Assembly: GCA_036874045.1 (NCBI GenBank)
Contig: JAZBRI010000010.1
Location: 3,492,001 to 3,556,000 of the forward strand
Reading direction: 5' to 3'
Origin: Cymodocea nodosa
Taxonomy: Eukaryota > Streptophyta > Magnoliopsida > Alismatales > Cymodoceaceae
Length of the DNA: 64,000 nucleotides
The notes beneath the pieces were generated by a model. The model did no database searches, was not told the DNA's origin, and saw only the letters and a list, made by a program, of their open reading frames with translations. A program made the position numbers and the translations under genes. Shown piece after piece: positions 9,996 through 22,200 of the stretch (its first letter is position 1; every line of letters begins with the position of its first letter).

Positions 9996-11797
9996 GTTGT
10001 GATTTTGTGCTATTAATGTTGTGTGTTTTTTGCATTTACTTTTAGAAAAATATAGTTTTAATTTTATTTTATAAAAGAAAGAAAGAAAAAAAAACAAACA
10101 AAATATCAATCTAGTTTGTTGGTATCTATTCTGGGAAACCAACTAGCTTGCTTGTGAGCCACCAAAGGCATAGGAGCCTGGGTTCCACACAAGACAATGA
10201 TTTATCAATATCTGTTAAATGTTATTTTGTTATATATTCTGCTTTTATCTGTGAATGAAAAGTTTTTTAGAATCAAAAATCGGAATATGCAGAAGGAGAT
10301 ACAAATGAAACAAGGTATGTAACTAATTACTTATCCTGAATTTTGATTTAAACTCATTTGTTGAGTTAGGTGCTAAGTCAACGAAACTGTATTCATGCCT
10401 GCTACAATTACTGTATTTATTGTCAAATCTTTTTCATTGAGTACAATGCAAAATGTAGGTATAGGGGGGAGGTAATTAAAGTAACAACCATGTAAGTTTG
10501 TTAATTAAAGGAATTAAAATGGTACTAAAAAGTTTTGTAGAAATTGAAAATTTTTATGAACTTGTTGTAACTATTTGATAATTGAGACTGTAAAATTTTT
10601 ATAAATTGTAACTGCTTGAATGTTATTTTTAGAAGGCTATATAAGATGCTCTAGAATTTACTATTTAAGCAAATCTAGATATAGTATCTTATGTTTTTTC
10701 TGAATTTCATGAGTTTAACAGTTTCACGATTTTAAAATGAAATTAGAATGCTTAATAAAAAATTAGTAAATTATCTGAAGTCCTGAAAGTGCTGAGATGT
10801 GAATTCTAGATTAAATGAAACACATATGATTAAAGATACATTTAATTTGCCTAATTAAACCTGTAGAATGATTTATGTGTAGATCTTATTAAACTATAGA
10901 AAAAGTATGAGCTTATTGTTATGAATTCATATTATCAGTAAATGATAGAAGTAGGACTATATGAGATTGGTGTTGTATTGCATCTGTATTAATGAAATAC
11001 GTACATATATAGTATGTGATTAATGTTGATTGTTTTGAAAAACAAAAAAAACAAAAAAAAACGAAAAAAAAAAAAACTTTGAGAGTTTATTGACTTGTTT
11101 GATCACGAGCCTTTTGTACTTAAGCAGATAGGTATGTAAGGATTGTTGACTTGAAAAAGGACTCTTGAAATCTGGCAACCTAAGATCCTAATCAGATCTA
11201 GGATTGTTGACTGAAAGTTCGTTACATGGGTACATTAGAAAGCTCTTGTATGATTCAAGCTTGTTAAGTTAACTTTTAAAGTACAAAAATACATATACTG
11301 TTCTGAAAAGATACAAGTGTTTTGTGAAATACAGATATCTTATGAATCGAGTATATTTTCTGTTATCTAGAATTGCTGAAATATGAATTTAGAATTGACT
11401 TTTGAAGTTGTTTAATAGAGATACAATTCTTTATTCTACTTGTCTTAATCATATTGAATTGGATTGTACTTTGATTCGTATGTTGCTGAAATTTCTTCTA
11501 GAAATCTTATTGGAAAATTCAGGATGACAGATGATGAAAAGAAAAACAAATGATAATATAATTAACACCTATGTGATGATGATATACTTTGTATGTAATT
11601 TGCATATATTCTAAGTATATTTGTAGGTTGAAGAGAAGAAAAAAAAAATGTTAAAACAGATTATTGAAACATACAGTATATCTATATAATAATACAAGTT
11701 CTTATGGTGAACAGAAAAAAAAAGGAAGAATTAATTCTAGCACTTTTAGAAAGACCAATTAATTAGATCTTAGTTTGCTAAGGGACTAGCAAAATTT
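9996..11797. other. 3' non-coding region of gypsy copy A
   Basis: No coding frame is seen. The region is conserved in copies B2 and the nested derivative. It holds a GTATGT donor-like site near 10316, the ACAATG plus purine-tract motif at 10434-10472, several A-rich runs (about 11040-11078), and a conserved stretch around 10125-10200. Its length of 1.8 kb is large for an element's 3' end. Confidence 0.65.
10434..10472 (+). other. Conserved ACAATG and internal purine tract
   Basis: A CATTGAG-ACAATG motif is followed by AGGTATAGGGGGGAGG. In Athila-like elements a similar GAGGACAATG and G-rich motif follows the polymerase gene. It recurs at 33247-33284 and 40496-40532. The true PPT lies 1.3 kb further down, so this tract could be a remnant or a second plus-strand priming site. 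Confidence 0.55.
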
Positions 11798-11811
11798 AGG
11801 TATGGGGGAAG
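11798..11811 (+). other. Polypurine tract, gypsy copy A
   Basis: AGGTATGGGGGAAG abuts the TG that opens the 3' LTR. The same tract precedes LTRs at 34615 and 41608. It would prime plus-strand cDNA. Confidence 0.85.
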
Positions 11812-12036
11812 TGTTTAGAATGAAAAAGTGCATATTATTAATGGTTAAATGATGGTTAATTGCATAATATTTAGCTTATCATATGAGAATTAAGCTATTA
11901 TATCATAATTGCACTGCTATATGCTTTAATTAAAGAATCTGCTTAATTTCTTTGAATTAATGTTAATTAAGTACATTTCTGAACTGTCGATAAGTTGCAG
12001 GCTGTGAAATCCTTAAGTATCTGAAATTTCTGATAT

Positions 12037-12135
12037 TTCGGATAGTTATGTTTAACATACTGAACATGTTTCAGATAGTTATGTTTAACATACTGAGCAT
12101 GTACCGGATAGTTATGTTTAACATACCGAATAGTT
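12037..12135. repeat. 33-bp tandem repeat, three units, LTR U3
   Basis: Three units of 33 bp each contain (C/A)GGATAGTTATG and TTTAACATAC. The GGATAGTTA words start 33 bp apart, near 12039, 12072 and 12105. The array is not present in the same form in the LTRs at 16916, 31996 and 34615. Confidence 0.8.
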
Positions 12136-12168
12136 ATGTTTTAAAAGAATATTTTATTATTTCCTGAA

Positions 12169-12590
12169 GTACACGTGTCAAAACCATAATACATGACTTA
12201 AGTGAACTTTCGGTGAGTTATCTATAACTATCCGAAATTACAACTAAGCATCAGAAAGTTATATGTGTAACTCTCCGAAATCTCCTTTTGTTTATAAAAT
12301 AGCTGTAGACACATGCCATGTTCTAGGAAAGTGACTTAAGTGGATTTTCGGTGAGTTATCTGTAACTATCCGAAATGCATCTGAGCATCGGATAGTTAAA
12401 CTTGTAACTCTCCGAAATGTTTCTTTTATTAGTAAACTACTGATAACACGTGTCGAGATCTGGTAGATTTACTTAAATTATATATCGGTGAGTTATCTAT
12501 AACTATCCAAAATGCATTTGAGCATCGGATAGTTAAGTTTGTAAGTATCCAAAATGCATCTAGGCATCGGATAGTTAAGTTTGTAAGTAT
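12169..12590. repeat. About 138-bp tandem modules, three units, LTR U3
   Basis: CGGTGAGTTA words begin at 12211, 12349 and 12486, a spacing of 138 and 137 bp. A full unit reads: CACGTG (G-box type, changed in unit 2), 15-25 bases, ACTTAAGT, hairpin CGGTGAGTTA/TAACTATCCGAA, a GAGCAT linker, then hairpin CGGATAGTTA/TAACTCTCCGAA. The module also occurs in the LTR of copia D (56862-57117), in an unrelated superfamily. Confidence 0.8.
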
Positions 12591-12836
12591 CCGAAATGCA
12601 CCTGAGCATCGACGTGTTTTATAGTTAAATCAACGAGGTAAGTCTGTTGAGTTATCTATAACTCTACGGACTATTTATTTTCTAATATGCCACTGTAGCG
12701 GTTGTAGAAATAGGATAGTTGGAAGGAAGAAAACCACAATTGCATGTATCGCGTAGGGAGAAGAAATCATCATCGTTGATATGAATGAAGGAAATCCAAC
12801 CGACCATTCAAGCAGAAGCAATTACCACTAAAGAAA

Positions 12837-12844
12837 TATAAAAG
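12837..12844 (+). promoter_or_regulatory. TATA box of the gypsy LTR
   Basis: TATAAAAG in a strongly conserved setting. Equivalent boxes are at 17639-17646, 32654-32661, 35274-35281 and 42367-42374. It is well placed to start transcription of the element. Confidence 0.65.
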
Positions 12845-13213
12845 AAAAGAAGAAAAAGAAGTAAAGGGTGTGTGATCGATGGGTGTGGTCAGTGTGTGCA
12901 GAGGAGGATCAGCGTCGGCAATTCTCTAAAGTACCACACCAACCATCATCACCACCACCATAATCACCAACCATCGGAGGTGTGTGAGGATACTTTTCTG
13001 ATGTCAGGTTAATTCCGAGCCAAACACTACCTGACAATCACTGTGAGGAGTGATCGTGTCGCGGGAAGGGAAGCCATTTTCACCAAGCGCCAACTCATAT
13101 CTCAAGAGATCGTAAAACTTCTAGCCTTGGCTTCAGGTTGATGCTTGTATGCTGAAGAGGAGATCATCTTGCAATTCTGGACTCGCGATTCTATAGGGAG
13201 AGGAGACAGAATT

Positions 13214-13219
13214 GTAAGT
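13214..13219 (+). promoter_or_regulatory. Splice-donor-like site in LTR leader
   Basis: GTAAGT lies about 375 bp after the TATA box, in a conserved block. All six LTR copies keep it: 366, 13214, 17990, 33044, 35664 and 42778. It could feed spliced mRNAs for the downstream ORFs; this is inference. Confidence 0.4.
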
Positions 13220-14054
13220 GGTTTAATTTTCAATGGTGTAATCGCGTCACATGTAGTGACAGAAGTATTTACTGTCGACTGAGATTACTTTACATTTCAC
13301 CTTTCGCCCATTTTCATGTTCATATTAAAACAAAAATACCAAAAACAACTTATCTGTGTTTGTATTTTGTATTTGAGTGTTGAACTATTTGTGTTGTATC
13401 GTGATTAATGCTATCTTTGTCAGTGTGGTGATTGTTTTATGTTTGTTTTAGTTTTACAGTTTACTTAAATTGGTTCATTCAAATGCCTAAAAGATTTTAA
13501 TGGATACTGATTGAATTATTTGAATGTTAGTATTGCTTAATGATAAATACGGTGTTTACTAACATTAAAGAGCTTAATTGATGTTATTTACAATCTGTGG
13601 AACCACCCAATGGTTGGCCAAATTCCTCTGTAAATAGTAATATTAAATAGGAAATGTAGGCTCGTGGAGTTAACTTAAGTCCACAAGGTTAGTCCATTGA
13701 GTTAGCCATAACTCAACGAACTTTGTCCATTGAGTTAACTGTAATTCAACGGAGAGCTTATTGAATATTTAAATTTGATTGTTAAAAACGGAATAGTTCT
13801 CAATTCTTAAGCAATTCCCTATGGGATCGACCTATACTTGCACACTAATACAATATACATTGTGCACTTGCAGTTAAAATACAAATTTGAATTAATATCT
13901 TATTTGTGTGAAAGGTTGTTTGTTTACTTCTAAAAAAGGAATAGGCATAAAGATAAATTAACTAAATAAAACAGAAGTTAACAAATCATAGTTTTTCTAG
14001 TGCGTTGTTGGAGATCCAAACTAGTTTTCTGGTGTCGCGCTAGGTAACTGAACA

Positions 14055-14937
14055 CTAATCAATTTGAAATGAGTATGATGGGTGAACTATCATTTTTTTA
14101 GGCTTATAAATTAAGCAATTAGAACAGGGTACTTTTATTTCACAAGAAAAATATACTCGAGATTTATTAAAGAGGTTTGGATTAGACAACACTAAAACGA
14201 AGAATACACCAATGAGTACTATCACTAAGTTGGATAAAGATGACTTTGGAAAAACTGTAGATATAAAACAATATAGAAGTATGATTAGTTCATTACTTTA
14301 TTTAACAGCAAGCCAACCAGATATTATGTTTAGTGTGTGTACTTGTGCTAGATATCAATCTAATCCTAAAGAATCACACCTACTTGCTGTTAAACGAATT
14401 TTTAAATATCTATTTGGAACCATTAATTTCGGATTGTTTTACTTTAATCACAGTTCTTTAAATTTAATAGGTTATAGTGATGCTGATTTCGTAGGATGTA
14501 AGTCTGAAAGAAAAGGCACTAGTGGCACTAGTCAATTATTAGGAAATTCTTTAGTGTCATGGTTTAGCAAAAAGCAAAATTGTGTAGCATTATCTACAAC
14601 TGAAGCTAAATATATAGCTGCTATACTTTGCTGTGCTCAAATCCTATGGATTAGACAAACTTTAAAAAATTTTAATTTAGCCTATGAACCAACTAAGATT
14701 TTCTATGATAGTAGTTTTGCAATAAGTTTATTTAAAAATCCTGTCTTAAATTCATAAGCTAAACATATAGAAGTTCGACATCATTTTCTAAGGGATAATG
14801 TTATAAAAGGAAAAATAGTATTAAATTTTGTTCCTACCACAGAACAATTAACAAATCTATTTACAAAACCCTTAGATGAGAATACCTTTTCAAAATTACG
14901 ATTAGAACTTGGTATCTATAGGTTATCTGATATTTAA
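14055..14937 (+). pseudogene. Copia RT end and RNase H, split by gypsy A
   Basis: Ty1/copia polymerase C-terminus. It begins inside RT at the FEMSMMGEL motif, the point where gypsy A inserted, then continues with QEKYTRDLLKRFG, the YRSMISSLLYLTASQPDI motif and RNase H (YSDADFVGCKSERKGTSG, then ALSTTEAKYIA), and ends with HIEVRHHFLRD and LTNLFTKPL. A T-run at 14093-14099 is one base short, which shifts the frame. Stops are TAA at 14107 (Gln in relatives) and TAA near 14756. The upstream half of this copia element is outside the window. Confidence 0.9.
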
Positions 14938-15863
14938 ATTGTCTTGTTCATTACATAATATTTTGGTTTGTTACAAAGTAGCTTTAGAATTTAATTTCTT
15001 TATATTTTAAAAAAAAAAACTCAATATATCTATTTTAGAATTATTATTTATTGGTAGTTAAGAATTTATGAAATTCTAATTTTTATTAAAGTCAATTTAT
15101 TTGAGAAAATTTAGAAAAGGTTACTTAAGGAAAGTTAATTTAATTCAATATGAGTACCAACTATATTTTTTTGTTACTTATGTATACACCATTATAGAGA
15201 TTTTAACTGAAAAATATATAGAAAATATGTACCATTTATTAAACGAAAGTTATTAACATACTGTTAGAAAAATTAAGTCTTATGGTTGCCTCTTATTCAA
15301 TTTACTATCTTGTTTTATTATTTGTCTACAATTACTTGAGTAATTAAGTCTGTTGGGGGGATCTTAAACCCTAGTCACTTGAACCAACTAGTTTGGGATG
15401 TACTGATTGAAAACTCATTTTACAAGTAATTCAGATTCTATTTTTTTTCAAGAAAAAAAATGTTACTTGTTCTCACTTATCATTGAGTAACTGGTTATCT
15501 TTCCCCTAAGTAAGGGATTGTGATCACGTAAAAATATGATATTGTGGGAGATAATATATAAAAAAAACAAAAATAAAAAAAGGGGGTAATGTACTCAAGC
15601 TTAGTTTATTTTACAGGTGTTATAACAATTCTGCCATAATTTATGCATTTAATATTTGTTATTATCTATTCTTTACACATAATGTAATGCATTTAATTTT
15701 CTTAAGTTTGTGTACTCATTATTGAATTCTTTTAAGTTACTTGAAGGTATATCTCTATGAATTTTCTTTTGTAAACTGAATAAAATAAAAGTCAAAAAGT
15801 CTAAATTATTAAATCTATTACTTATTTTTGTATTTAAATTGAAAAAAGGAGATAGAGAGATTC

Positions 15864-16020
15864 AAATCTATTGGGGCTTGGCAACCTAGTTTAAGTACAC
15901 TATTTTTTGAACTTAAATGACAAATTTATTTAAGGCTTAGCAACCCACTTAAGTCAGTTATTTGGAATTTAATGACAAATCTATTAGGGCTTGGCAACCT
16001 AATATTAAGTACGTCATAGT
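15864..16020. repeat. 55-58-bp tandem repeat, three units
   Basis: Units start near 15864, 15922 and 15977. Each has AAATCTATTnGGGCTTGGCAACC followed by a CTTAAGTnnnnnA segment. A related unit occurs at 45180-45235 in another fragment of this copia family. Confidence 0.75.
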
Positions 16021-16039
16021 TTCTCTTAACTACATTTAT

Positions 16040-16050
16040 GTAGGGGGAGC
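16040..16050 (+). other. Internal purine tract of the copia family
   Basis: GTAGGGGGAGC lies between pol and ORF3, far from the element's 3' LTR. The same tract is at 45246-45256 and, on the minus strand, at 47143-47153. It may be a central PPT or the relic of an older 3' end. Confidence 0.45.
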
Positions 16051-16801
16051 AGACAATGATAAACAATGGTAAATTTAATCAAATGCAAATATTCTAGAAC
16101 TTATATAGATAAAAAGTTAGACTCATTCAATTAGTTTAACATACAGTTATGTATTTCACTTGATTTCAGCTATTTTATCTCATATATCGATAACTAACCA
16201 TCCAAGTTTTTTGTATTGTTAAGTTTTTACTCTTCTACAAACTCGAATAGTTAAATTTCTCTTTGAGTTTCTGTTTTAAATTCTTATATTTTATCCTTTT
16301 AAGAAACTCAAACAATTATACTTAAGTGTTTGACTTTTTCGCATATCCATACAAGAAACTTGAATAGTTAACTTAATATTATAAAAGACTTAAAATATTA
16401 TTATATTTTTATGAAAGACTTAAAATATGACAATAACTATTCTAGTTTATTGTATAGTTATGTGCTTTACTACTCATAAAACTAGAATAGTTATCATAAG
16501 TCTTCGAGTTTTCTCATTTTTACTTAGCTAGTAGTTATTTTCTTTATATGAACAATTATGCTAAGTCTTCTGCTTTTATAGGTTGTAAAACTCGTACAAG
16601 TATTGTAGGCATTTGAGTTATTTATCAGTAACGGATCTTATATTTATGATTTCAATGATTGAATCCATTTATACATTTATAAACTTGAAGAGTTATAAAT
16701 GTTTTATTGACAACCTTACGTGTTTTTACCTTAGTAAATCCTTAGTTTCACAATCTTTACTTCCACTAAGTTCTACAGTGAATAGCAAAGATTAATCGTC
16801 A

Positions 16802-16915
16802 ATGTTAGGACATAGTAGAATGACAAAATTGCGAAAAAAAGAGATGGAACTTTAGAAGATAAAAAGTGAGATCAATGACATTTACTCAAGGTATACTTTT
16901 TCCAACGAAGTATTA
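16802..16915 (+). pseudogene. Copia ORF3 N-terminal fragment
   Basis: From ATG 16802 the product matches the start of the copia ORF3 at 48897 (shared motif SEINDIYSRYTF). One TAG replaces a Trp codon. It is cut after about 38 codons by the gypsy LTR that starts at 16916. Confidence 0.75.
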
Positions 16916-18823
16916 TGTTTAGAATGAAAAGTGCATAATATTAACGATTAAATGATGGTTATTTGCATAATATTTAGCTTTTCATATGAGAATTAAGCCA
17001 TTATGTTATAATTGCACTATTATATGCTTTAATGAAAGAATCTGCATAATTTCAAGAAATTAACGTTAATTAAATACATTTCTGAACTGTCAGTGAATTA
17101 CAAGCTTTTTAATTCTTAAGTATCCAAATTTTCTATTATTTTGAAGAGTTATATTTAATATACTGGACATTTATATTTTAAATGCTTAAAGAATATTTTA
17201 TTATTTCCTAGAGTACATGTGTTGAAACATCAATGCATGACTTAAGTGGATTTTCGGTAAGTTATCTGGTAACTATCCGAAATGTGTTTGAGCATTAGAT
17301 AATTTGGTTTGCAAGTATCTGAAATATCTTTTTATCATAAAATTTACTAAGGACACGTGTCGTTATCTAAAAACTTGATTTAAGTATGGTTTTATAGTAT
17401 TAAGCATGATCTATTTTATTTGCATATATTTATATCATGTACAAGTGCACAATAACAACTCGTTGAGTTATTGTTCTTTTTGTTGAAAGATCACATGCCA
17501 ACTCGTTGAGTTATAGGTTTAGATTGCACATATCACGTAGGAATTCACTCGTAGAATGAAGAAGAAATCACTATCATTGATATGAATGAAGGAAATCCAA
17601 TCGATCATTTAAGTAGAAGTAGTTATTACTGAAAGAAATATAAAAGACGAAGAAAAAGACTATGTGAAAGTGGTGGAGAAACTCGCTAACTCCAAGAAGC
17701 ATTGGAAGTTCCCTGAAGCTCCACACCACCACCAAAATCACCAACCATCGGAGGTCTGTGAGGATACTTTCCTGATGTCGGGTCGATTCCGAGCCAAACA
17801 TGGTGATTGACAACCATTGTGAGGAGTGATTGCATCGCAGGAAGGGAAACCATTTTCACCAAGCACCGACTCATATCTCAGGAGATCGTAAAGCTTCTAG
17901 CCTTGGTTTTGAGTTGATGCCAATATGCTGAAGAGGAGATCATCTTACAATTCTTAATTCACGATTCTATAGGGAGAGGAGGCAAGATTGTAAGTGATTA
18001 AGTTTCTAGTGGTGTAATCGCGTCGCATGTAGTGACGAAAGTTTTTACTATCAATAGAGATTTTTTACATTTCACCTTTCATTCATCTTCAAGAACATAT
18101 CAAATCAAAAATACCAAAAATAACAAAGTATCTGTGTTTACATTGAGTATTAAAGTGTTGTATTGTTTGTTTTGTATCATGATTAATGTTATCATTGTTA
18201 GTATTGTAAATGTTTTATGTTTGTTTGATTCAGAAAAATAGAAATAGTTTTATTATTTACTAAAATTGATTTGTCCCAAATACTTAAAGATTTTAATGAT
18301 TATTGTTTGAAATATTTGAATATTAGTGTTGCTTAATGATAAATCTAATATTAACTAACATTAAAGAGCTTAATTGATGTTATTTACATTCTGTGGAACC
18401 ACCTAATGGTTGGCCGAATTCCTTTGTAAATAGCAATATTTAACTAGAAAGGTAGGCTCGTAGAGTTAACTTAAGTCCACAAGGTTAGTTTGTTGAGTTA
18501 ACCATAACTCCACAAACTAAGTCTGTTGTGTTAACTGTAACTCAACAAAGTGCTTAAATGAACACATATAAACTTCAATATAAAAATCAAAATAGTACAC
18601 AATTCTTACTCAATCTCTATGGGATTGACCTGTACTTGCACACAAATACAATATACACTGTGTACTTGCAGTTAAAAACACAAATTGGATTTAACATCTA
18701 ATCTATGTGAAAAGTTGTTTATTTACTTCTAAAAAAATTTATTAATATAAGCATAGAAACAAACCAATATAAAGTTTTCTAGCACCAACTAACAAATAGA
18801 AGTTCACAAATTCAAACTAAACA
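16916..18823 (+). mobile_element. 5' LTR of gypsy copy B1 (1908 bp)
   Basis: It opens TGTTTAGAATG and ends CTAAACA, followed by AGTTTTTC and the PBS. It has fewer U3 hairpin modules than the LTR of copy A (one main module near 17210-17340), a TATA box at 17639, a donor-like site at 17990 and family I hairpins at 17455-17515 and 18463-18553. The left flank is copia ORF3 and the right end of the composite (43616) lies in copia gag, so this LTR and the one at 41608 did not come from one insertion. Confidence 0.9.
17639..17646 (+). promoter_or_regulatory. TATA box, LTR of copy B1
   Basis: TATAAAAG followed by a purine-rich stretch, at the same place as in the other LTR copies. Confidence 0.6.
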
Positions 18824-18831
18824 AGTTTTTC

Positions 18832-18849
18832 TGGTGCTGTTGCTGGGAT
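18832..18849 (+). other. Primer binding site (tRNA-Asp type), copy B1
   Basis: TGGTGCTGTTGCTGGGAT starts nine bases after the LTR end. It fits a tRNA-Asp primer with a few changes. Confidence 0.75.
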
Positions 18850-18929
18850 TGAGAAGCTAAGCAACTGTGAGTGTTGTTTTATTTTAATGGTAGAAGGAGT
18901 GTTGTGTGTTTTATTTTATAATTGAGAAT

Positions 18930-19930
18930 ATGGCATATGCTCAAAGATTTTTGAAACCTGTAGTTAGCATATGTGAATTCTGTAATTTGGAAGGTCATGA
19001 CATCTTTGATTGTTTGAAACTGAGATGATTGAGAATACTGTAGTTTACCCAACTAATGGTCAGTTTAGAATGTGTAATATATTAAGAGACAAGGAAGTTT
19101 GGGATAGGTATAACAGATTGGAGCGTAGCTTAGACCAAAACATGGACAAACTGGAACAATACATGTGTTAGCAACAAGAAGTCAATCAATTAAACTATAG
19201 GGAAGAATATTCAGAACCTAAAATTGATATCATATACAAAACTGAAAAAACCATAATGAAAATTGATCAAAAATTGAATGCAATGAGACTAGATGATATT
19301 GAAAGAAAACTAAAAGCATTAGATGAATTTACAATGAAATTACAAGTTATGCAATAGGAAAACACAAATGAAAACTTTAATGTTACAGATTTGCATAATT
19401 TGTAAGACATACAGACAAAAAAAAATACCAATGCAATAGAATTTAAAGAATGCAAGTTAAAACTAAAAAGACTTGAAGAGCGAAATTATGAAAATGAAAT
19501 ACAAGAACATCATGAAAGTAATGAAAATCTGGAAGATGTATGTATAACATTAAGATCTGGAACTGATATACCACTAGGAATTCAAAAAGAAAGTGATATG
19601 AAGGTGGATTAGAACAAAATTCAAAAGGATAATGAAAATGTAATATTTGAAAACTTAGAAATCAATGAAGAAAAATCTGAATCTAAAAATGAGACTAAAA
19701 ATGATCAAACAAATGAAATGAAAGAAAAAGAATCTTGTAAATCACAATCATTAGCACCCTATCCTAAAAGATTACAACAAACATTTCCTGAAAAACAAGA
19801 AAAAATTAGAGAAATTTTTGAAAAAGTAGAAGTTAACATTCCTTTGTTAAACTTATTGTAGAAAATGCCATCTTGTGCTAAATTTCTTAAGGATTGGTGT
19901 ACTAAGAAAAGAGAGCGAAAAGTTTTAAGG
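18930..19930 (+). pseudogene. Gag zinc knuckle and linker, gypsy copy B1
   Basis: Starts at ATG 18930 with the same knuckle as copy A (CEFCNLEGHDIFDC). About 60 bp are lost after the knuckle, which shifts the frame. Then follow the charged helical segment (KTIMKIDQKLNAMRLDD), the VCITLRSGT motif, and the APYPKRLQ, NIPLLNLL and SCAKFLKDWCTKKR motifs that precede protease in Athila elements. In-frame TAG at 19354 and the TAA after HNL are shared with copy A. No capsid domain precedes the knuckle. Confidence 0.82.
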
Positions 19931-19939
19931 AAAGTCTTT

Positions 19940-20560
19940 TAAGCTGAGCAATGCAACTCCCTATTTCTGCCACAAATTCCTAGAAAGTTATCTAATCCTA
20001 GAATCCCTATTATATCATGTACCATAGGAAATACCATTCCAGAAAGAACCTTAATAGACCTAGGTATAGGTATAAATGTTATGCCGAGTGATATATTTGC
20101 ATCCTTAGGATTAGAAAGTTTAATCCCTACTAGGACCGTTATTCAATTAGCTGATAGAAGTATAAGATACCCTAGAGGAAAAATAAAGGATGTCCTAATT
20201 AAAATCAAAAAATTCATATATCCTATTGATATTGTGATTTTGGATTCCCAAAAAATTAAACATCATAATCGTGATACATCTTTAATTTTAGGAAGACCAT
20301 TCTTAGCAACATCAGGGGTTGTTATAAATTGTAAAATTGGAGTGATGAAGTTAGCATATGGTAATGAGGATACTCAATTAAACATTTTCAAACTAGGAAA
20401 GTTTGAGGAGTTAGAAATGTCCTTACATACTATAGACTTTTTAGAGGATGAAGGAGATATGCTAGATGATGTGATTCAAGAAGAACTAAATAGGCAATTA
20501 AATTCTGAAACTTTAGATGTAAGTGAAAGCATAATTGTAGAAGGAGATCAAGAAGAGATT
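19940..20560 (+). pseudogene. Aspartic protease, gypsy copy B1
   Basis: Polyprotein-processing protease of the Athila type. The active-site Asp is the GAC at 20057 in a DLG motif (usually DLGA; here DLGIGINVMP). Further family motifs are QLADRSIRYPRG, a KFIYPIDIVILD strand and LILGRPFLATSG. It has no stop in this segment and shares its frame with RT to integrase. It is followed by an acidic linker of some 70 residues. Confidence 0.88.
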
Positions 20561-21480
20561 TATATAGAAGATGAAAATGTTCAATTAGAAGCTCTAGCTT
20601 CTAATGGTCAACATTTAGATTTAAAACCTTTACCTCCTGAATTGACCTATATATTTTTGGAAGAAAAACGAACATGTCCAATCATTATTGCTTTAGATTT
20701 AAAAGTAGATCAAATTTCTAAATTAAAAGATGTAGTAAAAACTTATAAAGAAGCAATAGGATGGACTATGATTGATATAAAAGGGTTAAATGCAACTATA
20801 TGTTGTCACCACATATATTTAGAAGAGAATGCTAAACCAGTTAGAATTCTTGAGAGGAGATTAAATCCAAACCTTAAAGAAGTATTCAGGAAGGAAATAG
20901 TGAAATGGTTAGATAATGACATAATTTATCTAATTTCTGATAGCTCATGGGTTAGTCCAATCCATGTAGTTCTCAAGAAATCAAGATTAACAGTTATTAG
21001 GAATGAAAGTCAGGACTTAATATCTACTAGAATTCAATCAGGCTGGAGAGTGTGTATAGACTATGGAAAGCTGAATGCTGTGACTAGGAAAGATCATTTT
21101 CTCTTACCTTTTATAGATCAAATGCTAGAGAAATTAATAGGGTAAGAATATTTTTGTTTTGTAGACGGGTATTCAGGATATAACCAAGTTTCAGCAGCAT
21201 TAGAGGATCAAGAGAAAACAACTTTGACATGTCCTAATGGAACTTATGCTTTTAAGAGAATGTCATTCAGATTATGCAATGCACCAGCCACCTTTCAAAG
21301 GTGTATGTAAGGCATATTTACTAGAATGACTGAAGAATTTTTAGAAATATTTATGGATGATTTTACTATATATGGAACTTCATATGAAGTGTGTTTAAAT
21401 AATTTAGACCAAGTATTAAAATGCTGTGTGGAAAAAAATTTGGTTCTAAATTGGAAAAAATGTCACTTCAAGGTTAAATA
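20561..21480 (+). pseudogene. Reverse transcriptase, gypsy copy B1
   Basis: RT that would copy the element RNA. Visible are RRLNPNLKEVFRKEI, SSWVSPIHVV, GWRVCIDYGKLNAVTRKDHF, LPFIDQMLEKL, the TFQRCM motif and the catalytic box FMDD in EIFMDDFTIYGTS. Stops are TAA at 21143, 21307 and 21478, each at a Gln codon of copy C. There is no indel from protease to the integrase end, 1145 codons from 20081. Confidence 0.92.
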
Positions 21481-22200
21481 AGGAATAGTCTTGGGACATG
21501 TTGTTTTAACGAAAGGGTTGGAAGTAGATAAAGCTAAAATAGAAGTAATTTCTAATCTACCAGAACCTAAATCAGTAAAGGATATTAGATCATTTCTAGG
21601 ACATGTTGGATTTTATAGAAGATTCATTAAAGATTTTAGCAAAATAGCTAGACCTTTAACTAATCTATTAAAAGATGTCCCATTCAACTTTGATAAAAAT
21701 TGCAAAGAAGCATTTTTCAAGCTTAAGACTAGCTTAATTTCAACTCTTATAATACAAGCACCTAATTGGAGCCATCCATTTGAATTAATGTGCGACGCAT
21801 TTGATTTTGTTGTAGGAGCAGTGTTGGGACAAAAGATAGAAAAAACTCTTAGAGTGATTCATTATGTAAGCAAAACATTAAATGATGCTCAAGTTAATTA
21901 TACCACTACTGAAAAAGAACTATTAGCTATTGTGTTGGCCTTAGAAAAGTTTAGATCATATCTGATTGGAGCTAAAGTGATAGTATATATGGATCATTTA
22001 GCTTTAAAACACCTAATAGCAAAGAAAGAGACTAAACCTAGATTGATTTGATGGATATTATTATAATAAGAATTTGATCTAGAAATTAAAGATAAAAAAT
22101 GTTGTGAGAGTGTAGTAGCAAATCATTTATCAAGATTACAAATAGAAAAATCAAACATTGAAATTAAGGATAATTTTCCTAGTGAACAATTAATGACCAT
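21481..22200 (+). pseudogene. RNase H and connection, gypsy copy B1
   Basis: Starts with [19 protein letters not shown] and the [19 protein letters not shown] motif, then RNase H proper ([49 protein letters not shown]). The catalytic Asp of CDA, the Glu of EKELLA and the Asp of MDH are present. Stops: TGA 22048 (Arg CGA in copy C) and a TAATAA pair at 22064. Confidence 0.9.

Larger units (their letters stand above)
11812..14054 (+). mobile_element. 3' LTR of gypsy copy A (complete, 2243 bp)
   Basis: It opens with TGTTTAGAATG after the PPT and closes with GAACA at 14054, giving TG..CA ends. U3 holds two sets of tandem repeats (12037-12135 and 12169-12590). A TATA box is at 12837-12844, a donor-like GTAAGT at 13214-13219, and a family I hairpin cluster at 13661-13755. 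Near its 3' end are two PBS-like words. Sequence beyond 14054 is copia RT, so the element sits inside another transposon. Confidence 0.92.
14938..16801. other. Copia spacer between pol and ORF3
   Basis: No coding frame is seen. It holds a three-unit tandem repeat (15864-16020), a purine tract (16040-16050), and from 16200 several words of the type AACTCGAATAGTTA. The last 250 bp match 48661-48896, the leader of the copia ORF3. Confidence 0.65.

Noticed and set aside
12037-12590. CRISPR-like array of repeats and spacers
   Set aside because: Units are direct tandem repeats within a plant LTR, with no constant repeat and unique spacers.
17574-17874. Minus-strand ORFs in the LTR leader (also 32584-32871 and 35204-35422)
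   Set aside because: They come from a conserved LTR stretch with CCACCATCAC-type composition and show no protein motif.
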